Of a stretch of DNA of 64,000 nt, positions 24,547 through 34,576 are shown one piece after another. Every line of letters begins with the position of its first letter. The first letter of the stretch is position 1. This DNA is from Opitutia bacterium Tous-C4FEB. Its GTDB lineage: Bacteria; Verrucomicrobiota; Verrucomicrobiia; Opitutales; Opitutaceae. The notes beneath the pieces are model-generated. The model ran no database searches, was not told where the DNA came from, and saw only the letters and a list, made by a program, of their open reading frames with translations. Made by a program: the position numbers and the translations under genes. The stretch covers positions 1-64,000 of the forward strand of contig NEVA01000006.1 in the NCBI GenBank assembly GCA_002304445.1. Reading direction: 5' to 3'.

Positions 24547-25889
24547 CGGACCAAGCACGGGCGCTTGGGGTCAAATTTCCACCCCGGCAGCAAAAACTGC
24601 ATCGCCACCGCATCATCCCGCGCACCGCCGCCGACTTTCCGGTAGAGTTCATGCGCAGCCTCGAGTTGCGCGAGATCGATTTCGATTCCTAGGCCGGGCC
24701 GGGCCGGCACCGTCAATTTTCCGCCGGTAATCACCAAGGGCTCACGCGTCAGCCGTTGTCCGTCCTGCCAGATCCAGTGCGTGTCGATTGCCGTCACGCG
24801 CCCCGGTGCCGCCGCCGCCACATGGGTGAACATCGCGAGCGAAACATCAAAATGGTTGTTCGAATGCGATCCCCACATGAGCCCGCGCTCCTGACACACC
24901 TGCGCGACTCGCACCGAGCCCTGCATCGTCCAAAAATGCGGATCGGCGAGCGGAATATCCACCGCCTGTAACGCCAACGCATGACCCAGCTCGCGCCAGT
25001 CCGTCGCGATCATGTTGGTCGCCGTCGGCAGGCCCGTCGCTTGGCGAAACTCCGCCATGATCTCGCGGCCCGAAAACCCTTTCTCCGCGCCGCAGGGATC
25101 CTCGGCATACGCCAAGACGTTTTGTTTTCCCGTGCACAGCCGCACCGCCTCGTCGAGCGACCACGCGCCATTCGGATCGAGCGTGATGCGCGCCGTAGGG
25201 AAGCGCTCGGCGAGCGCCGTGACCGCTTCGATCTCAACTTCGCCGCGACACACCCCGCCCTTGAGCTTGAAATCATTGAAGCCATAGCGCGCCTGCGTTG
25301 CCTCCGCCAAGCGCACGATCGCCGCCGTCGTCATCGCCTCTTCGTGCCTGAGGCGCAGCCAATCATCGTGCGCCTCCGGTTCTTCGCGATAGCCGAGGTT
25401 GGTCTTTTTTTTGTCCGCGACATAAAAAAGGTAACCCAGCACCTCGACCTCCTTCCGCTGCTGCCCCGCACCCAACAACGCCGCCACCGGCACCTCCAAA
25501 AATTGCCCGTGCAGATCGAGCATCGCCGCCTCGATTGCCGTCATCGCGTGGATCGTCGTGCGCAAATCGAAGGTCTGTTGCCCCCGCCCGCCCGCGTCCC
25601 GATCCCCGAAACGGATCCGCACCGTCTCGATCACCGCCGCACTCGCGTCGACCGACCGGCCGACGACCAGCTCTCGCGCATCTTCCAGCGTCTGCCGGAT
25701 CTTCTCTCCGCCCGGCACCTCTCCGACCCCGGTCCGCCCCGCATTGTCGGTCAGCAAAACAATGTTGCGCGTGAAAAACGGTCCGTGCGCGCCGCTTAGG
25801 TTGAGCAACATGCCGTCATGTCCCGCGACGGGAACCACGCGCATCGCCGTTACGGTGGGCGCGGCGTTTGTTTTCGCTCCGGGTCTCAT
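24543..25889 (-). CDS. gudD: glucarate dehydratase
   Basis: The protein has 448 residues from the ATG at 25889, matching the ~446 of known GudD; this start overlaps the kdgD stop as ATGA. Enolase-superfamily signatures are visible: the KxK base in DFKLKGGV, metal ligands in [14 protein letters not shown] and LAYAEDPCG, and the His/Asp dyad in [15 protein letters not shown]. It dehydrates D-glucarate (and L-idarate) to 5-dehydro-4-deoxy-D-glucarate, which KdgD then processes. Cytoplasmic. Confidence 0.95.
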   Translation of the reverse strand: MRPGAKTNAAPTVTAMRVVPVAGHDGMLLNLSGAHGPFFTRNIVLLTDNAGRTGVGEVPGGEKIRQTLEDARELVVGRSVDASAAVIETVRIRFGDRDAGGRGQQTFDLRTTIHAMTAIEAAMLDLHGQFLEVPVAALLGAGQQRKEVEVLGYLFYVADKKKTNLGYREEPEAHDDWLRLRHEEAMTTAAIVRLAEATQARYGFNDFKLKGGVCRGEVEIEAVTALAERFPTARITLDPNGAWSLDEAVRLCTGKQNVLAYAEDPCGAEKGFSGREIMAEFRQATGLPTATNMIATDWRELGHALALQAVDIPLADPHFWTMQGSVRVAQVCQERGLMWGSHSNNHFDVSLAMFTHVAAAAPGRVTAIDTHWIWQDGQRLTREPLVITGGKLTVPARPGLGIEIDLAQLEAAHELYRKVGGGARDDAVAMQFLLPGWKFDPKRPCLVR

Positions 25890-26797
25890 TGCGGTCCGAG
25901 TGCCTGCATCAGCGTCGCCAACCGGGCGCACTCGTCGGCGGTCAAATCCACCAGCGGCGGCCGCACCGGTCCCGCATCGCGCCCGGCGATCTTCGCCCCG
26001 GCCTTCACGATACTCACCGCATAGCCCGGCTTGCGGTTACGGATCTCCAGGTACGGCAGGAAAAACGTGTCGAGCAGTCGCCCCATCGTCGCGTGGTCGT
26101 CGGTCGCTACCGCGCGGGAAAACTCCATCGCCGTCTTCGGAATAAAGTTAAATACCGCCGAGGAATACACCGGCACGCCCAGCGCCTTATACGCCGCCGC
26201 ATACACTTCCGCCGTCGGCAACCCGCCGAGATAGGCAAACCGGTCTCCGAGTTTCCGCCGGATCGTCACCATCAGCTCGATCTCGCCGATCCCATCCTTG
26301 AAACCGATCAGATTCGGGCACCGGTCGGCCAACTTCACGAGCGTTTCCGCCTGCAACCGACATGCCCCGCGATTATAGATGATCACGCCGAGTTTCACCG
26401 ACCGACACACGGCTTCGACGTGCGCCGCCAGTCCTTCCTGCCCCGCCTCCGTCAGATAGTGCGGCAACAACAACACTCCCTGCGCCCCCAGCCGCTCCGC
26501 CTCCTGCGCGAACGCGATCGCCTGACGCGTCGGTCCGCCCGCGCCCGCCACAATCGGCACCCCTCCCCGACAGGTCGTCACCGCGGTGCCGACGACCGCA
26601 CTGTAGTCCTGCGCCGTGAGCGAGAAAAACTCTCCCGTGCCGCCCGCCGCGAACAGCACCGTGGCACCGTAAGGCATCAGCCATTCCAATCGCTTCGCGT
26701 AGGTATCGGCTCGGAAGTCGCCCGCCGCGTCGAAGTCCGTGATCGGAAACGAAAGCAGGCCGGCCGACATTGTTTTCTTCAATTCTTCAGGAATCAT
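25886..26797 (-). CDS. kdgD: 5-dehydro-4-deoxyglucarate dehydratase
   Basis: The protein has 303 residues from the ATG at 26797 ([20 protein letters not shown]). It belongs to the DHDPS/NAL family: the substrate loop GGTGEFFSL, the conserved Tyr in [11 protein letters not shown] and the Schiff-base Lys in [12 protein letters not shown]. It converts 5-dehydro-4-deoxy-D-glucarate to 2,5-dioxopentanoate with loss of CO2 and water. It overlaps gudD (ATGA), so both are made together. The dehydrogenase that should follow, giving 2-oxoglutarate, is not in the window. Confidence 0.93.
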   Translation of the reverse strand: MIPEELKKTMSAGLLSFPITDFDAAGDFRADTYAKRLEWLMPYGATVLFAAGGTGEFFSLTAQDYSAVVGTAVTTCRGGVPIVAGAGGPTRQAIAFAQEAERLGAQGVLLLPHYLTEAGQEGLAAHVEAVCRSVKLGVIIYNRGACRLQAETLVKLADRCPNLIGFKDGIGEIELMVTIRRKLGDRFAYLGGLPTAEVYAAAYKALGVPVYSSAVFNFIPKTAMEFSRAVATDDHATMGRLLDTFFLPYLEIRNRKPGYAVSIVKAGAKIAGRDAGPVRPPLVDLTADECARLATLMQALGPQ

Positions 26798-26900
26798 AGG
26801 GCAAGTTGGGGATTGCAAAAACTCATGCGATCCTGCCGGCCCCAATGCAAGCGCCCGCACCCCTAAAATCACGCGGACGCCTTGCCCCGTTCTCCCGTGC

Positions 26901-27623
26901 CTACAAATCGCCCAACTGCGGCCGCAGCACGATTTCCTCCACGACCGTCTTTCGGGTGAGGCGATAAACATCCAAAAACGCCCGCGCCACATCCTCCGCC
27001 GGCATCATCCGCTCCTTGGCCACGCCGCTTCCGCTCCATGAAGGCGACCACGTCGCGCCCGGATAAACACAGCACACGCGCACGCCCTTCGTCTTGAGTT
27101 CGGCCCGCATCACCTTGCTGAGACCCGTCACCCCAAACTTCGCCGCGCAATAGCCCGCGCCGCCCGGATAGGCGTCCAAACCCGCGATCGAGCTCATGTT
27201 GAACACATCACCGCGCCCGCGCGCCGCCATCCCCGGCACGAACGCCTTCGACACCAAAAACACGCTGCGCAGATTTGCCCCGATCAGCCGGTCAAACTGC
27301 GCCACACTCATCTCGGTCAACGTCGACGCCTCGAACTTGCCCGCGTTGTTGATCAACACATCAACACCGCCAAACCGCTTCGACACCGCCGCCGCCATGG
27401 TCGCGACCGAGGCTTCGTCGCTCACGTCACAACCAAAGGTCGCAACCGCGGCGCCTCGCCCGCTCAGGAGCTTCGCCGCCCCGCGCGCGACGACCGCCAA
27501 ATTCTGCTCGTTCCGCGCCACCAGCGCGAGCCGCACCCCGCGGACTTCCCGGGCGAACACCCGGGCGATCGCCGCGCCGATTCCCTGCGATGCACCGGTG
27601 ATCACAACGACGGGTTTGCTCAT
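26901..27623 (-). CDS. short-chain dehydrogenase/reductase (SDR)
   Basis: The protein has 240 residues. The NADP-binding motif is [18 protein letters not shown], then [10 protein letters not shown], the catalytic Ser in [12 protein letters not shown] and the YxxxK pair in [13 protein letters not shown]. It lies 50 bases downstream of folE2 on the same strand, with a PTPS-like gene before that. This raises the possibility of a sepiapterin-reductase-like role in tetrahydropterin synthesis. The sequence alone also fits a ketoacyl reductase-like SDR. The next gene, kdgD, is 104 bases further. Confidence 0.9.
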   Translation of the reverse strand: MSKPVVVITGASQGIGAAIARVFAREVRGVRLALVARNEQNLAVVARGAAKLLSGRGAAVATFGCDVSDEASVATMAAAVSKRFGGVDVLINNAGKFEASTLTEMSVAQFDRLIGANLRSVFLVSKAFVPGMAARGRGDVFNMSSIAGLDAYPGGAGYCAAKFGVTGLSKVMRAELKTKGVRVCCVYPGATWSPSWSGSGVAKERMMPAEDVARAFLDVYRLTRKTVVEEIVLRPQLGDL

Positions 27624-27672
27624 GAATCAGGCTCCGTGAATTCCGGATGTTCCGCGGGAGAAATACCAACCC

Positions 27673-28647
27673 TCAACACACCAACGACGCGAAGTCCGAG
27701 AAATCCGCGGTGAATCCGCCCTTCAAGCCTTTGCAAATCACACTGACGGCATCGTGCGAATGCAGCGACTCCAAGTGCGAGCACGCCACTTGGAAGTCCG
27801 CGATGCGCGCGTCACTCGCGAGCTCTCGATAGAGCAACCTCGCCGCGTCCTCCACAAACTTGATGTGCGCCCCGTTGAGCTCGGCAAACGCCTGCTCGTC
27901 CTCGCGCTTCACCATCACTTGCGTCTCGGTCTTGAGCGCGTTGGCGCAGTGGCGCTGCAAGTCCTCGATCCGGAGCGTGCGTCCCGCCGCGAGCTCGACG
28001 CGCACCCGCGCCTTCGATCGTTGCGCGTGCGGCGTTGCAAAAACACCGCGCGTGTTGCGGGCGTGTTCGGCCAGCTCCGCGCTGCACGGACAGGTCGACG
28101 AGTAGACAAAATCAAACTCCACGACTCGGCGGAATTTTCCCGTGCGGTCCATCGTCGCCTCATAAGCCACCCGGTAGTACTGCCAGCCGGAAAGTCCGCT
28201 GCGGAGGCTCGACTGGACCATCGGGTAGGAGAACGACAGTTTGATCCGCGCGTCGAAGGCCACGATCGTGCGCTGATACTTCGTCAGCAGGCGGCGCAAC
28301 ACGTCAAACGTGAACACCTCGTCCTGGTAGTCATAGAACGAGCGCATGATCCGGCCCATGTTGATGCCCTTGAGCCCGGCCTGGAGCGAAACCGTCCCCG
28401 TCACACTCGTCTCGAGCGTGTGAACCGTGCCGTTCGCAGCTTTGAATTTCAGCGGCAGACGAAAATTGGCACACCCCACCTGCTGGATCGGCACGCGCGC
28501 CCCGTCGGCCGCGTTCACCGCCTCCATCATGTCGGGCAATGAATCGCGATAGGACACATCGGACTTAAACGAGGCGTCGAACGTGCGGTTGACGAGCGGC
28601 GCCACGCCACCGGGCGTCTCGTGCAAATACATGGGTTTCTTTTTCAT
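27673..28647 (-). CDS. folE2: GTP cyclohydrolase I type 2 (FolE2)
   Basis: The protein has 324 residues. The metal-site motif is [19 protein letters not shown], and [10 protein letters not shown] and [19 protein letters not shown] are typical FolE2 segments. FolE2 opens GTP to 7,8-dihydroneopterin triphosphate, feeding folate, queuosine or tetrahydropterin synthesis. Unlike FolE it can work with metals other than zinc. Neighbours: a PTPS-like gene 97 bases upstream and an SDR 50 bases downstream, all on the minus strand. Confidence 0.95.
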   Translation of the reverse strand: MKKKPMYLHETPGGVAPLVNRTFDASFKSDVSYRDSLPDMMEAVNAADGARVPIQQVGCANFRLPLKFKAANGTVHTLETSVTGTVSLQAGLKGINMGRIMRSFYDYQDEVFTFDVLRRLLTKYQRTIVAFDARIKLSFSYPMVQSSLRSGLSGWQYYRVAYEATMDRTGKFRRVVEFDFVYSSTCPCSAELAEHARNTRGVFATPHAQRSKARVRVELAAGRTLRIEDLQRHCANALKTETQVMVKREDEQAFAELNGAHIKFVEDAARLLYRELASDARIADFQVACSHLESLHSHDAVSVICKGLKGGFTADFSDFASLVC

Positions 28648-28743
28648 TTCGTTTTTTGTTTCGGTCGGACGGGCGCCAAGCGGTGGGGACGATAACCGTT
28701 GCCCCGGTCACCCGGGATTATCTGGCGCGGGATTGGGATTGGA

Positions 28744-29235
28744 TTAGTCGGCCAGCGGGCCGTGATACTCCGCGAAATTGCGCGGCGTCTCGAACAGTCG
28801 GACACAGTGCAGCCGGCCGTGTTTGATGTGCGGGGCGATTTCGTTCCAAAACGCGATCACGAGGTTCTCCGTCGACGGAATAACCCCGCGCAGAAAGTCC
28901 ACCTCGTCGTTGAGGTTGCGGTGGTCGCATTTGTCGACGACCGCCGTGTGTAAAATCCGCTTCAATTCGCCCAGATCCATCACATAGCCCGTCTCCGGAT
29001 CGGGCGCGCCACGCAGGGTGACTTCGAGCACGTAGTTGTGCCCGTGCCAGTGTGGATTCGTGCACAGCCCGTAGTGTTCTTCATTCCACTTCTGGCTTTT
29101 CGTCGGATTGTACAGCCGGTGCGCCGAATTGAAATGCACCTGCCGTGTGATCGATACCACCCCGGCGAGCACGCGCGGAGCCGCGACCTTCCCGGAGCGC
29201 GTGGCGGATTTTCTGGCGGCAGATTTCGACGGCAT
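28744..29235 (-). CDS. 6-pyruvoyl-tetrahydropterin synthase / 6-carboxy-tetrahydropterin synthase family (PTPS/QueD)
   Basis: The protein has 163 residues with a short basic N-terminal extension (MPSKSAARKSATRSG). The zinc His are in HFNSAHRLYNP and PHWHGHNYVLEV; the catalytic region runs TNPHWHGHN to KCDHRNLNDEV, and PSTENLVIAFWNEIA is the conserved substrate loop. It acts on dihydroneopterin triphosphate, giving either 6-carboxy-tetrahydropterin (queuosine route) or 6-pyruvoyl-tetrahydropterin. An SDR in the same set favours the second reading, but this is inference. Confidence 0.9.
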   Translation of the reverse strand: MPSKSAARKSATRSGKVAAPRVLAGVVSITRQVHFNSAHRLYNPTKSQKWNEEHYGLCTNPHWHGHNYVLEVTLRGAPDPETGYVMDLGELKRILHTAVVDKCDHRNLNDEVDFLRGVIPSTENLVIAFWNEIAPHIKHGRLHCVRLFETPRNFAEYHGPLAD

Positions 29236-29356
29236 AGAGGATGATTATGTAGCACAAAACTTTGCTCCGTCAATCGCCGGACCGGGCCCGGCCGCACCTT
29301 TCCAATTGAACTGGCGAAGAACGGCATCGATTTTCCCCATTCTCATCCCACCGCCC

Positions 29357-30205
29357 ATGCCGATCCGAAAAGCCCTGATCACCGCCGCCAATCCCCGCCA
29401 GCGCACCTTGCCGCTCCAAACGCTGATGGATCAAAACGGTGATCCCAAATCCGCCCTGCAGATCGTGCTCGAGGAAGCTGCCGGCGCCGGCATCGAGGAG
29501 TTCTGCGTCGTCGTCTGCCCCGGCGACAAAACCGCTTACGCCGAGGCCTGCGGCGCCCTGCGTCCGCGCGTCCGCTTCATCGCCCAGCCCACCGCTCGCG
29601 GCTATGGTCATGCCATCCTTTGCGGCCGCGAGTTCGTCGGCGACCAACCGTTCCTCCACCTCGTCGGCGACCACCTCCACGTCGCCCAAGGCACCACCAG
29701 TTGCGCCCGCCAGCTCATCGACATCGCCGTTTCGGAAAACGCCTCCGTCTCCGCCGTGCAGCCCACGCGCGAGAGTCAGCTCACTTCCTACGGCGCCATC
29801 GGCGGCAAACTCATCGGCGGCGACCATCCGCTCTACCAAATCGACACCGTCCTCGAAAAACCCACCCCCACCGCGGCCGAGCAACAGCTCATCGTACCCG
29901 GCCTGCGCGCCGGTTTTTACCTCTGTTTCTTCGGCCTGCACGTTCTTGGACCCGATCTCTTCGCCATCCTCGACGAGCAACACGCCGCCGCTCCCGACCA
30001 ATCCCTCGGCCTCTCCCCGGCGCTCCACGCGCTCGCCGCCCGCCGGCGTTATCTTGCGTTCTCCATCGCCGGCCGTCGCTACGATATCGGTGCGCCCTAT
30101 GGCCTGCTCAACGCCCAGCTCGCCCTCTCGCTCTCCGGCCGCGATCGCGACCGCGTCCTCACCCAACTCGTGGAACTTCTCTCCGTCCGCGCCGACACCC
30201 CATGA
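29357..30205 (+). CDS. GalU-like sugar nucleotidyltransferase with a degenerate N-terminal signature
   Basis: The protein has 282 residues from the ATG at 29357. The fold is that of NTP_transferase enzymes (IEEFCVVVCPGDKTAY, RFIAQPTARGYGHAILCGRE, FLHLVGDHLHV), and YDIGAPYGLLNAQLALSLSG matches the GalU C-terminal end. The N-terminal GxGTRxLP loop is replaced by TAANPRQRTLPLQ, so nucleotide binding may be altered. It would make UDP-glucose or another UDP/dTDP-sugar. Its stop overlaps the start of the kinase/UDPGP fusion gene (ATGA), so the two proteins probably work together. Confidence 0.85.
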   Translation: MPIRKALITAANPRQRTLPLQTLMDQNGDPKSALQIVLEEAAGAGIEEFCVVVCPGDKTAYAEACGALRPRVRFIAQPTARGYGHAILCGREFVGDQPFLHLVGDHLHVAQGTTSCARQLIDIAVSENASVSAVQPTRESQLTSYGAIGGKLIGGDHPLYQIDTVLEKPTPTAAEQQLIVPGLRAGFYLCFFGLHVLGPDLFAILDEQHAAAPDQSLGLSPALHALAARRRYLAFSIAGRRYDIGAPYGLLNAQLALSLSGRDRDRVLTQLVELLSVRADTP

Positions 30206-33200
30206 GCCTGCGCGTCACCGATCTTATCGCGTCCGCCGATGCCGCGACGCGCGACACCGCCATCGACTCGTGGTGCGCCGGCCGCTCCGTCGCCCAACTC
30301 CTCGCCGATTGCGTCGAGCTCGACACCTACCGGCGCCGTGAAACCAACCTCTACCAACGCGTCCGCGCGCTCTTTTTCCTGACCGCGATCCACCGCTACC
30401 ACTTGCCCGCGCGCTCCGATCTCCCGCGCCTCGGCCGCGTGCCCTACGAGGGCTTTCGCCATCTGCTCGAACGCCGTTTTGAGGAAGCCATCGCCGTCTT
30501 CGCCGCCGCTCAAGCCGCCCACGGCCCCAGCGAAACCCTCTCCAGCGCCCTCGCCTCCGCACACCACGCGCTCGCGTTCCAGACCCTCGCCGACCAAGTC
30601 CGCCGCACCGTCCGCTCCACCCGCGGCAACGCCTGGATGTTCCGCCTCGGTCACCCGCTCGACCAACCGCTCCGCGTTCGCCCCGAGCTCCTCGCCCGCG
30701 AAAACGCCACCGCGCCCTTCCCGCTCCTCCGCGAACTCACGCCCGTGCGCATGGACCTCACCCACTGCGGCTGGTCCGATATTTTTTTCCTCGGCATGGA
30801 TTTCCCCGAGGGCGCCCGGGTCCTCAACATCTCGGTCAATCTCGGCGTTCATGGCCGCGACGCCGCTCCGCGCCCGCCCGTCGAAGCCTACTTCCGGGTC
30901 ATCGACGAACCCGTCATCCGTCTCGCCAGTGTCGATCTTGAGGCAACTGCCACGCTCACCTCGCTCGACGACGTTTTCGATTTCGGCCGCGACTACCTCG
31001 GCCTGCTAAAAGCCGCCGTCATCGCCGCCGGCTTGGTTCCACCCGGCATTGAACGCTCCGGCGCCAGCTTGGCCGAACTTCTCGCCACCATTTTCGGCCC
31101 CGGTCGCGGCTTCGAACTCGTTTCCAACGTCAACCGGATCCCCAAGGGTTCGCGCCTCGCCGTCTCCACCAATCTGCTCGGCGCGCTCATCGGCGTCTGC
31201 ATGCGCGCCACCGGCCAGATCCGCGCGCTCTCCGGCCCCAACGACGAAACCGAGCGCCGCATCGTCGCCGCCCGGGCCATCCTCGGCGAATGGATCGGCG
31301 GCTCCGGCGGCGGTTGGCAGGACTCCGGTGGTCTTTGGCCCGGCATCAAGCTCATCGAGGGCGCACCCGCGCTGCCCGGCGATCCCGAACACGGCATCAG
31401 CCGCGGCCGTCTCCTCCCACGCCACACGCTCCTCGGCCGCGACCGCATCTCAGCCGAGGCTCGGCAAAAACTCTCCGATTCCCTCGTGCTCGTCCACGGC
31501 GGCATGGCCCAAAACGTCGGCCCCATCCTCGAGATGGCCACGGAGAAATATCTCCTCCGCTGCGAACCCGAGCTCACCGCCCGCCGCCGCGCCGTCGCCA
31601 CCCTCGACGACATTCTCGCGCTCCTTTCCGCGGGCGACATCCGCGGCCTCGGCCGCGCCCTCACCGAAAACTTCTTCGGCCCGCTCCAGACGATGATCCC
31701 GTGGGTGAGCAACCGCTACACCGAGCAACTCATCGCCCGCACCCGCGAAGCCTTCGGCGAAGATTTCTGGGGCTTCTGGATGCTCGGCGGCATGTCCGGC
31801 GGCGGCATGGGCTTCATTTTTGCCCCGCACCGCCGCGCCGAAGCGCAGTCACGCCTGCTCGAGATCATGCTCGCCACCAAGCGCGAGCTGCAGGCCTCGC
31901 TGCCGTTCGCGATGGACCCCGTCGTTTACGACTTCGCCATCAACGAACACGGCTCCGTTGCCGCGCTCCTCACCGGCGCCGATGCGCTCCTGCCCGTCGA
32001 ATTCTATCAACTCACGGTCCCCGCCCTGCTCCGTCGCGAAGCCCGCGACCTCACGCCCCGCGAACGCGCCGACGTCGCCCAATTCACGAAGACCGCACGC
32101 ACCGCGCCCGCCTTCACCGCCGCGCTCCCCACGCTCCTCGACCGCCTCCTCCCCACCTCCTCCGAGACGTCGCGCACGACGCACACCCTCGACACGCTCC
32201 TCGCCCAAAACGGCTTCGACCGCGCCCAGCACGAGCAGATCCGCACCGATCTCCGCGCCGGCCGCATCGGCCTCGCGATGAACCGGCTCGCTCCTTCGAC
32301 GCGCATCGAAGACGTGCCCTCGTCCGATCTCTTCAACCTATCCTCCTCCGACGGCAGGAGCCCGCTCGCGGGCGATCGATCGGCCTCCCGCACCCCGCAG
32401 CGCCCGCCCGCGGGCTCCTACCGTGAGGCCGGCGCCGCCGCGCTCGTCCGCGGCGAGTGCGCCGTCCTCACCTATGCCGCCGGCGTCGGCTCCCGCTGGA
32501 CCCAGGGCGCCGGGGTCGTCAAAGCCCTCCACCCGTTCGCCAAATTCTCCGGCCAACACCGCAGCTTCGCCGACGTCCACCTCGCCAAATCGCGCCACAC
32601 CGCCGCCCTCCACGGCGCCGATGTCCCGCACATTTTCTCCACCAGCAACCTCACGCACGCCCCCATCGAAGCCTACCTGCGCGCCCATTTCTCCAGCGCT
32701 CTCGACCACACCGTCTTCCTTTCTCCCGGCCGCTCCATCGGCCTCCGCCTCGTCCCCGCCGTGCGCGACCTCGTCTTCGCGTGGGAGGAAACCGCCCAGC
32801 AGAAACTCGACGAACAAAAAGAAAAGATGCGCGACAGCGTCCGCGCCGCCCTCACCAACTGGGCCCGCACCGTTGGCGAAGGCGCCGACTACACCGACAA
32901 CCTCCCCGGCCAGTGCCTCCATCCCGTCGGCCACTGGTTCGAGATTCCCAACCTGCTAAAAAACGGCACCCTCTCCCACCTCCTCGCAGCCCGCCCTCAA
33001 CTCCGCACGCTGCTCGTCCACAACATCGACACGCTCGGCGCCACCCTCGATCCCGCCCTCGTCGGCTGGTTCCAAGCGAGCAACGCCACCCTCGGCTGGG
33101 AAGTCATCCCGCGCCGCATCGAAGACCACGGCGGTGGCCTCGCCCGCGTCGATGGGCGCGTACGCCTCGTCGAAGGTCTCGCCCTCCCGCGCGAGTCCGA

Positions 33201-33579
33201 CGAATTCAATCTCACTTATTACAATACCAACACCTGCTGGATCGACATCGACCGCCTGCTCGCGCTCTTCGGGCTCACGCGCGCCGAGCTCGCCGACGCC
33301 GACCGCACTGCCGCCGCCGTCCGCGCGATGGCCGCGCGCGTCCCCACCTACGTCACACTCAAAGACGTGAAAAAACGCTGGGGCCACGGCCAGGAAGACG
33401 TCTATCCGGTTGCCCAATTCGAAAAACTCTGGGGCGACATGACCGGCCTCGCCGAGTGCGCCAACGTCTTCGCCGCCGTCCCGCGCGCGCGCGGCCAACA
33501 ACTCAAAGACCAAGCCCAACTCGACAGCTGGGCCCGCGACCGCAGCGCCGCCGCCATCGAGGCGCTCTGCAAATGGTAA
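30202..33579 (+). CDS. large fusion: helical N-domain, GHMP sugar kinase, UDPGP-type pyrophosphorylase
   Basis: The protein has 1125 residues from the ATG at 30202 (the longer open frame upstream is antisense-like noise). Residues ~1-150 are helical and of unknown role. Residues ~150-600 resemble fucokinase-type GHMP kinases: RMDLTHCGWSDIFFLG, VSNVNRIPKGSRLAVST, and GGSGGGWQDSGGLWPGIKLI. Residues ~750-1125 resemble UDPGP enzymes, with AVLTYAAGVGSRWTQG followed by VVKALHPF. A REPIN lies between the two parts. Such an enzyme could phosphorylate a sugar at C1 and then make its UDP derivative. Bacteroides Fkp joins these activities in the reverse order with an unrelated partner domain. The substrate is unknown. 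Confidence 0.8.
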   Translation: MSLRVTDLIASADAATRDTAIDSWCAGRSVAQLLADCVELDTYRRRETNLYQRVRALFFLTAIHRYHLPARSDLPRLGRVPYEGFRHLLERRFEEAIAVFAAAQAAHGPSETLSSALASAHHALAFQTLADQVRRTVRSTRGNAWMFRLGHPLDQPLRVRPELLARENATAPFPLLRELTPVRMDLTHCGWSDIFFLGMDFPEGARVLNISVNLGVHGRDAAPRPPVEAYFRVIDEPVIRLASVDLEATATLTSLDDVFDFGRDYLGLLKAAVIAAGLVPPGIERSGASLAELLATIFGPGRGFELVSNVNRIPKGSRLAVSTNLLGALIGVCMRATGQIRALSGPNDETERRIVAARAILGEWIGGSGGGWQDSGGLWPGIKLIEGAPALPGDPEHGISRGRLLPRHTLLGRDRISAEARQKLSDSLVLVHGGMAQNVGPILEMATEKYLLRCEPELTARRRAVATLDDILALLSAGDIRGLGRALTENFFGPLQTMIPWVSNRYTEQLIARTREAFGEDFWGFWMLGGMSGGGMGFIFAPHRRAEAQSRLLEIMLATKRELQASLPFAMDPVVYDFAINEHGSVAALLTGADALLPVEFYQLTVPALLRREARDLTPRERADVAQFTKTARTAPAFTAALPTLLDRLLPTSSETSRTTHTLDTLLAQNGFDRAQHEQIRTDLRAGRIGLAMNRLAPSTRIEDVPSSDLFNLSSSDGRSPLAGDRSASRTPQRPPAGSYREAGAAALVRGECAVLTYAAGVGSRWTQGAGVVKALHPFAKFSGQHRSFADVHLAKSRHTAALHGADVPHIFSTSNLTHAPIEAYLRAHFSSALDHTVFLSPGRSIGLRLVPAVRDLVFAWEETAQQKLDEQKEKMRDSVRAALTNWARTVGEGADYTDNLPGQCLHPVGHWFEIPNLLKNGTLSHLLAARPQLRTLLVHNIDTLGATLDPALVGWFQASNATLGWEVIPRRIEDHGGGLARVDGRVRLVEGLALPRESDEFNLTYYNTNTCWIDIDRLLALFGLTRAELADADRTAAAVRAMAARVPTYVTLKDVKKRWGHGQEDVYPVAQFEKLWGDMTGLAECANVFAAVPRARGQQLKDQAQLDSWARDRSAAAIEALCKW
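32354..32421. repeat. REPIN (two inverted REPs) inside a coding region
   Basis: The first REP is gcaggagcccgctcgcgggc followed by gatc; the second is its inverted partner, ending gcgggctcctac at 32421. The pair is read in frame as the Pro/Ser/Arg-rich stretch GRSPLAGDRSASRTPQRPPA then GSY in the kinase/UDPGP fusion. The same REP family occurs at 3812, 9798 and 55762. Confidence 0.8.
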
Positions 33580-33666
33580 CGCCCCGATAGAGACGCCTCT
33601 CCGCGACGCCCGCCACGTTTTGGTTTGGCGCGCGTTCAGCACCGTTCTTCATCGCCTCCCTGCCTT

Positions 33667-34473
33667 ATGCCCATGCGTTTTTCCATCCTCGGTTCCGGCA
33701 GCTCGGGCAACGCCGCCCTGCTCGTCACCGAGGGCGCGCGCATCCTCATCGACGCCGGTTTCTCCGCGCGAAAACTCGAACAACTGCTCGCCGCCGCCGG
33801 CGAATCGCTCACCCGCATCGACGCGATCTTTCTGACTCACGAACACGGCGATCACGCCGCCGGCATCGAGGGCCTGAAGAAATTCCCGAAAATCCCCGTC
33901 TTTGCCAACCCGGCTACGTCCCGCGCTGTCCAAGCTAAAATCGCCGACGCCCATAAACCCGACTGGCAACTCTTCGAGACCGGCGCCCGTTTCCGTTTCC
34001 GCGACCTCGAGATCGAGAGCTTCGCCGTCCCCCACGACGCCCACGATCCCGTGGGCTTTCGCTTCACCGCCGGCCGGGACGATGACTTGTTTTCCCCGCG
34101 CCGTTCCCTCGTTTTTCTGACCGATCTTGGCCACGCCCCGCAGCATATCCGCGAACACCTCCGCGCCTGTGATGTCGTCGTCGTCGAAGCCAACCACTGC
34201 TCCGAGTTGCTCAAGGCCGACAACAAGCGCCCGTGGTCCACCAAGCAGCGCATCGCCGGTCGCCACGGCCATCTTTCCAACGAGGCCGTCCGTGAGCTCC
34301 TCGCCTCCGTCGCGAGCCCGTCGTGGCGCCGGATTTACCTCACGCACCTGTCGCGCGACTGTAATTCCGCCGCCGCCATCGAAACCGCTCTCGCCGGCGT
34401 CCGCGCTACGCTTGCGACCTGCGATTTCACCATCGTCGGCGCCGACGAAAGCACACCGTTCTACGACGTTTGA
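33667..34473 (+). CDS. MBL-fold metallo-hydrolase (YycJ/WalJ-like)
   Basis: About 268 residues from the ATG at 33667 (33673 also possible). The start MRFSILGSGSSGNAALLV and the metal motif FLTHEHGDHAAGI (HxHxDH) are characteristic, with further metal ligands in FLTDLGHAP, VVEANHC and YLTHLSRDC. This subfamily includes 5'-3' DNA exonuclease-like proteins linked to cell-wall stress. The cellular role here is unknown. It is cytoplasmic and is followed by pyruvate kinase after 103 bases. Confidence 0.88.
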   Translation: MPMRFSILGSGSSGNAALLVTEGARILIDAGFSARKLEQLLAAAGESLTRIDAIFLTHEHGDHAAGIEGLKKFPKIPVFANPATSRAVQAKIADAHKPDWQLFETGARFRFRDLEIESFAVPHDAHDPVGFRFTAGRDDDLFSPRRSLVFLTDLGHAPQHIREHLRACDVVVVEANHCSELLKADNKRPWSTKQRIAGRHGHLSNEAVRELLASVASPSWRRIYLTHLSRDCNSAAAIETALAGVRATLATCDFTIVGADESTPFYDV

Positions 34474-34576
34474 CGCGTCGGCCCCGATCGCGGCGCAGGC
34501 CGTCACGCAATTGTTTAACGGTGTTGTATTTCGCAGGCTGGCCAGCGGCCCGGCACCTGCTTCGCTCACCCCCGCC

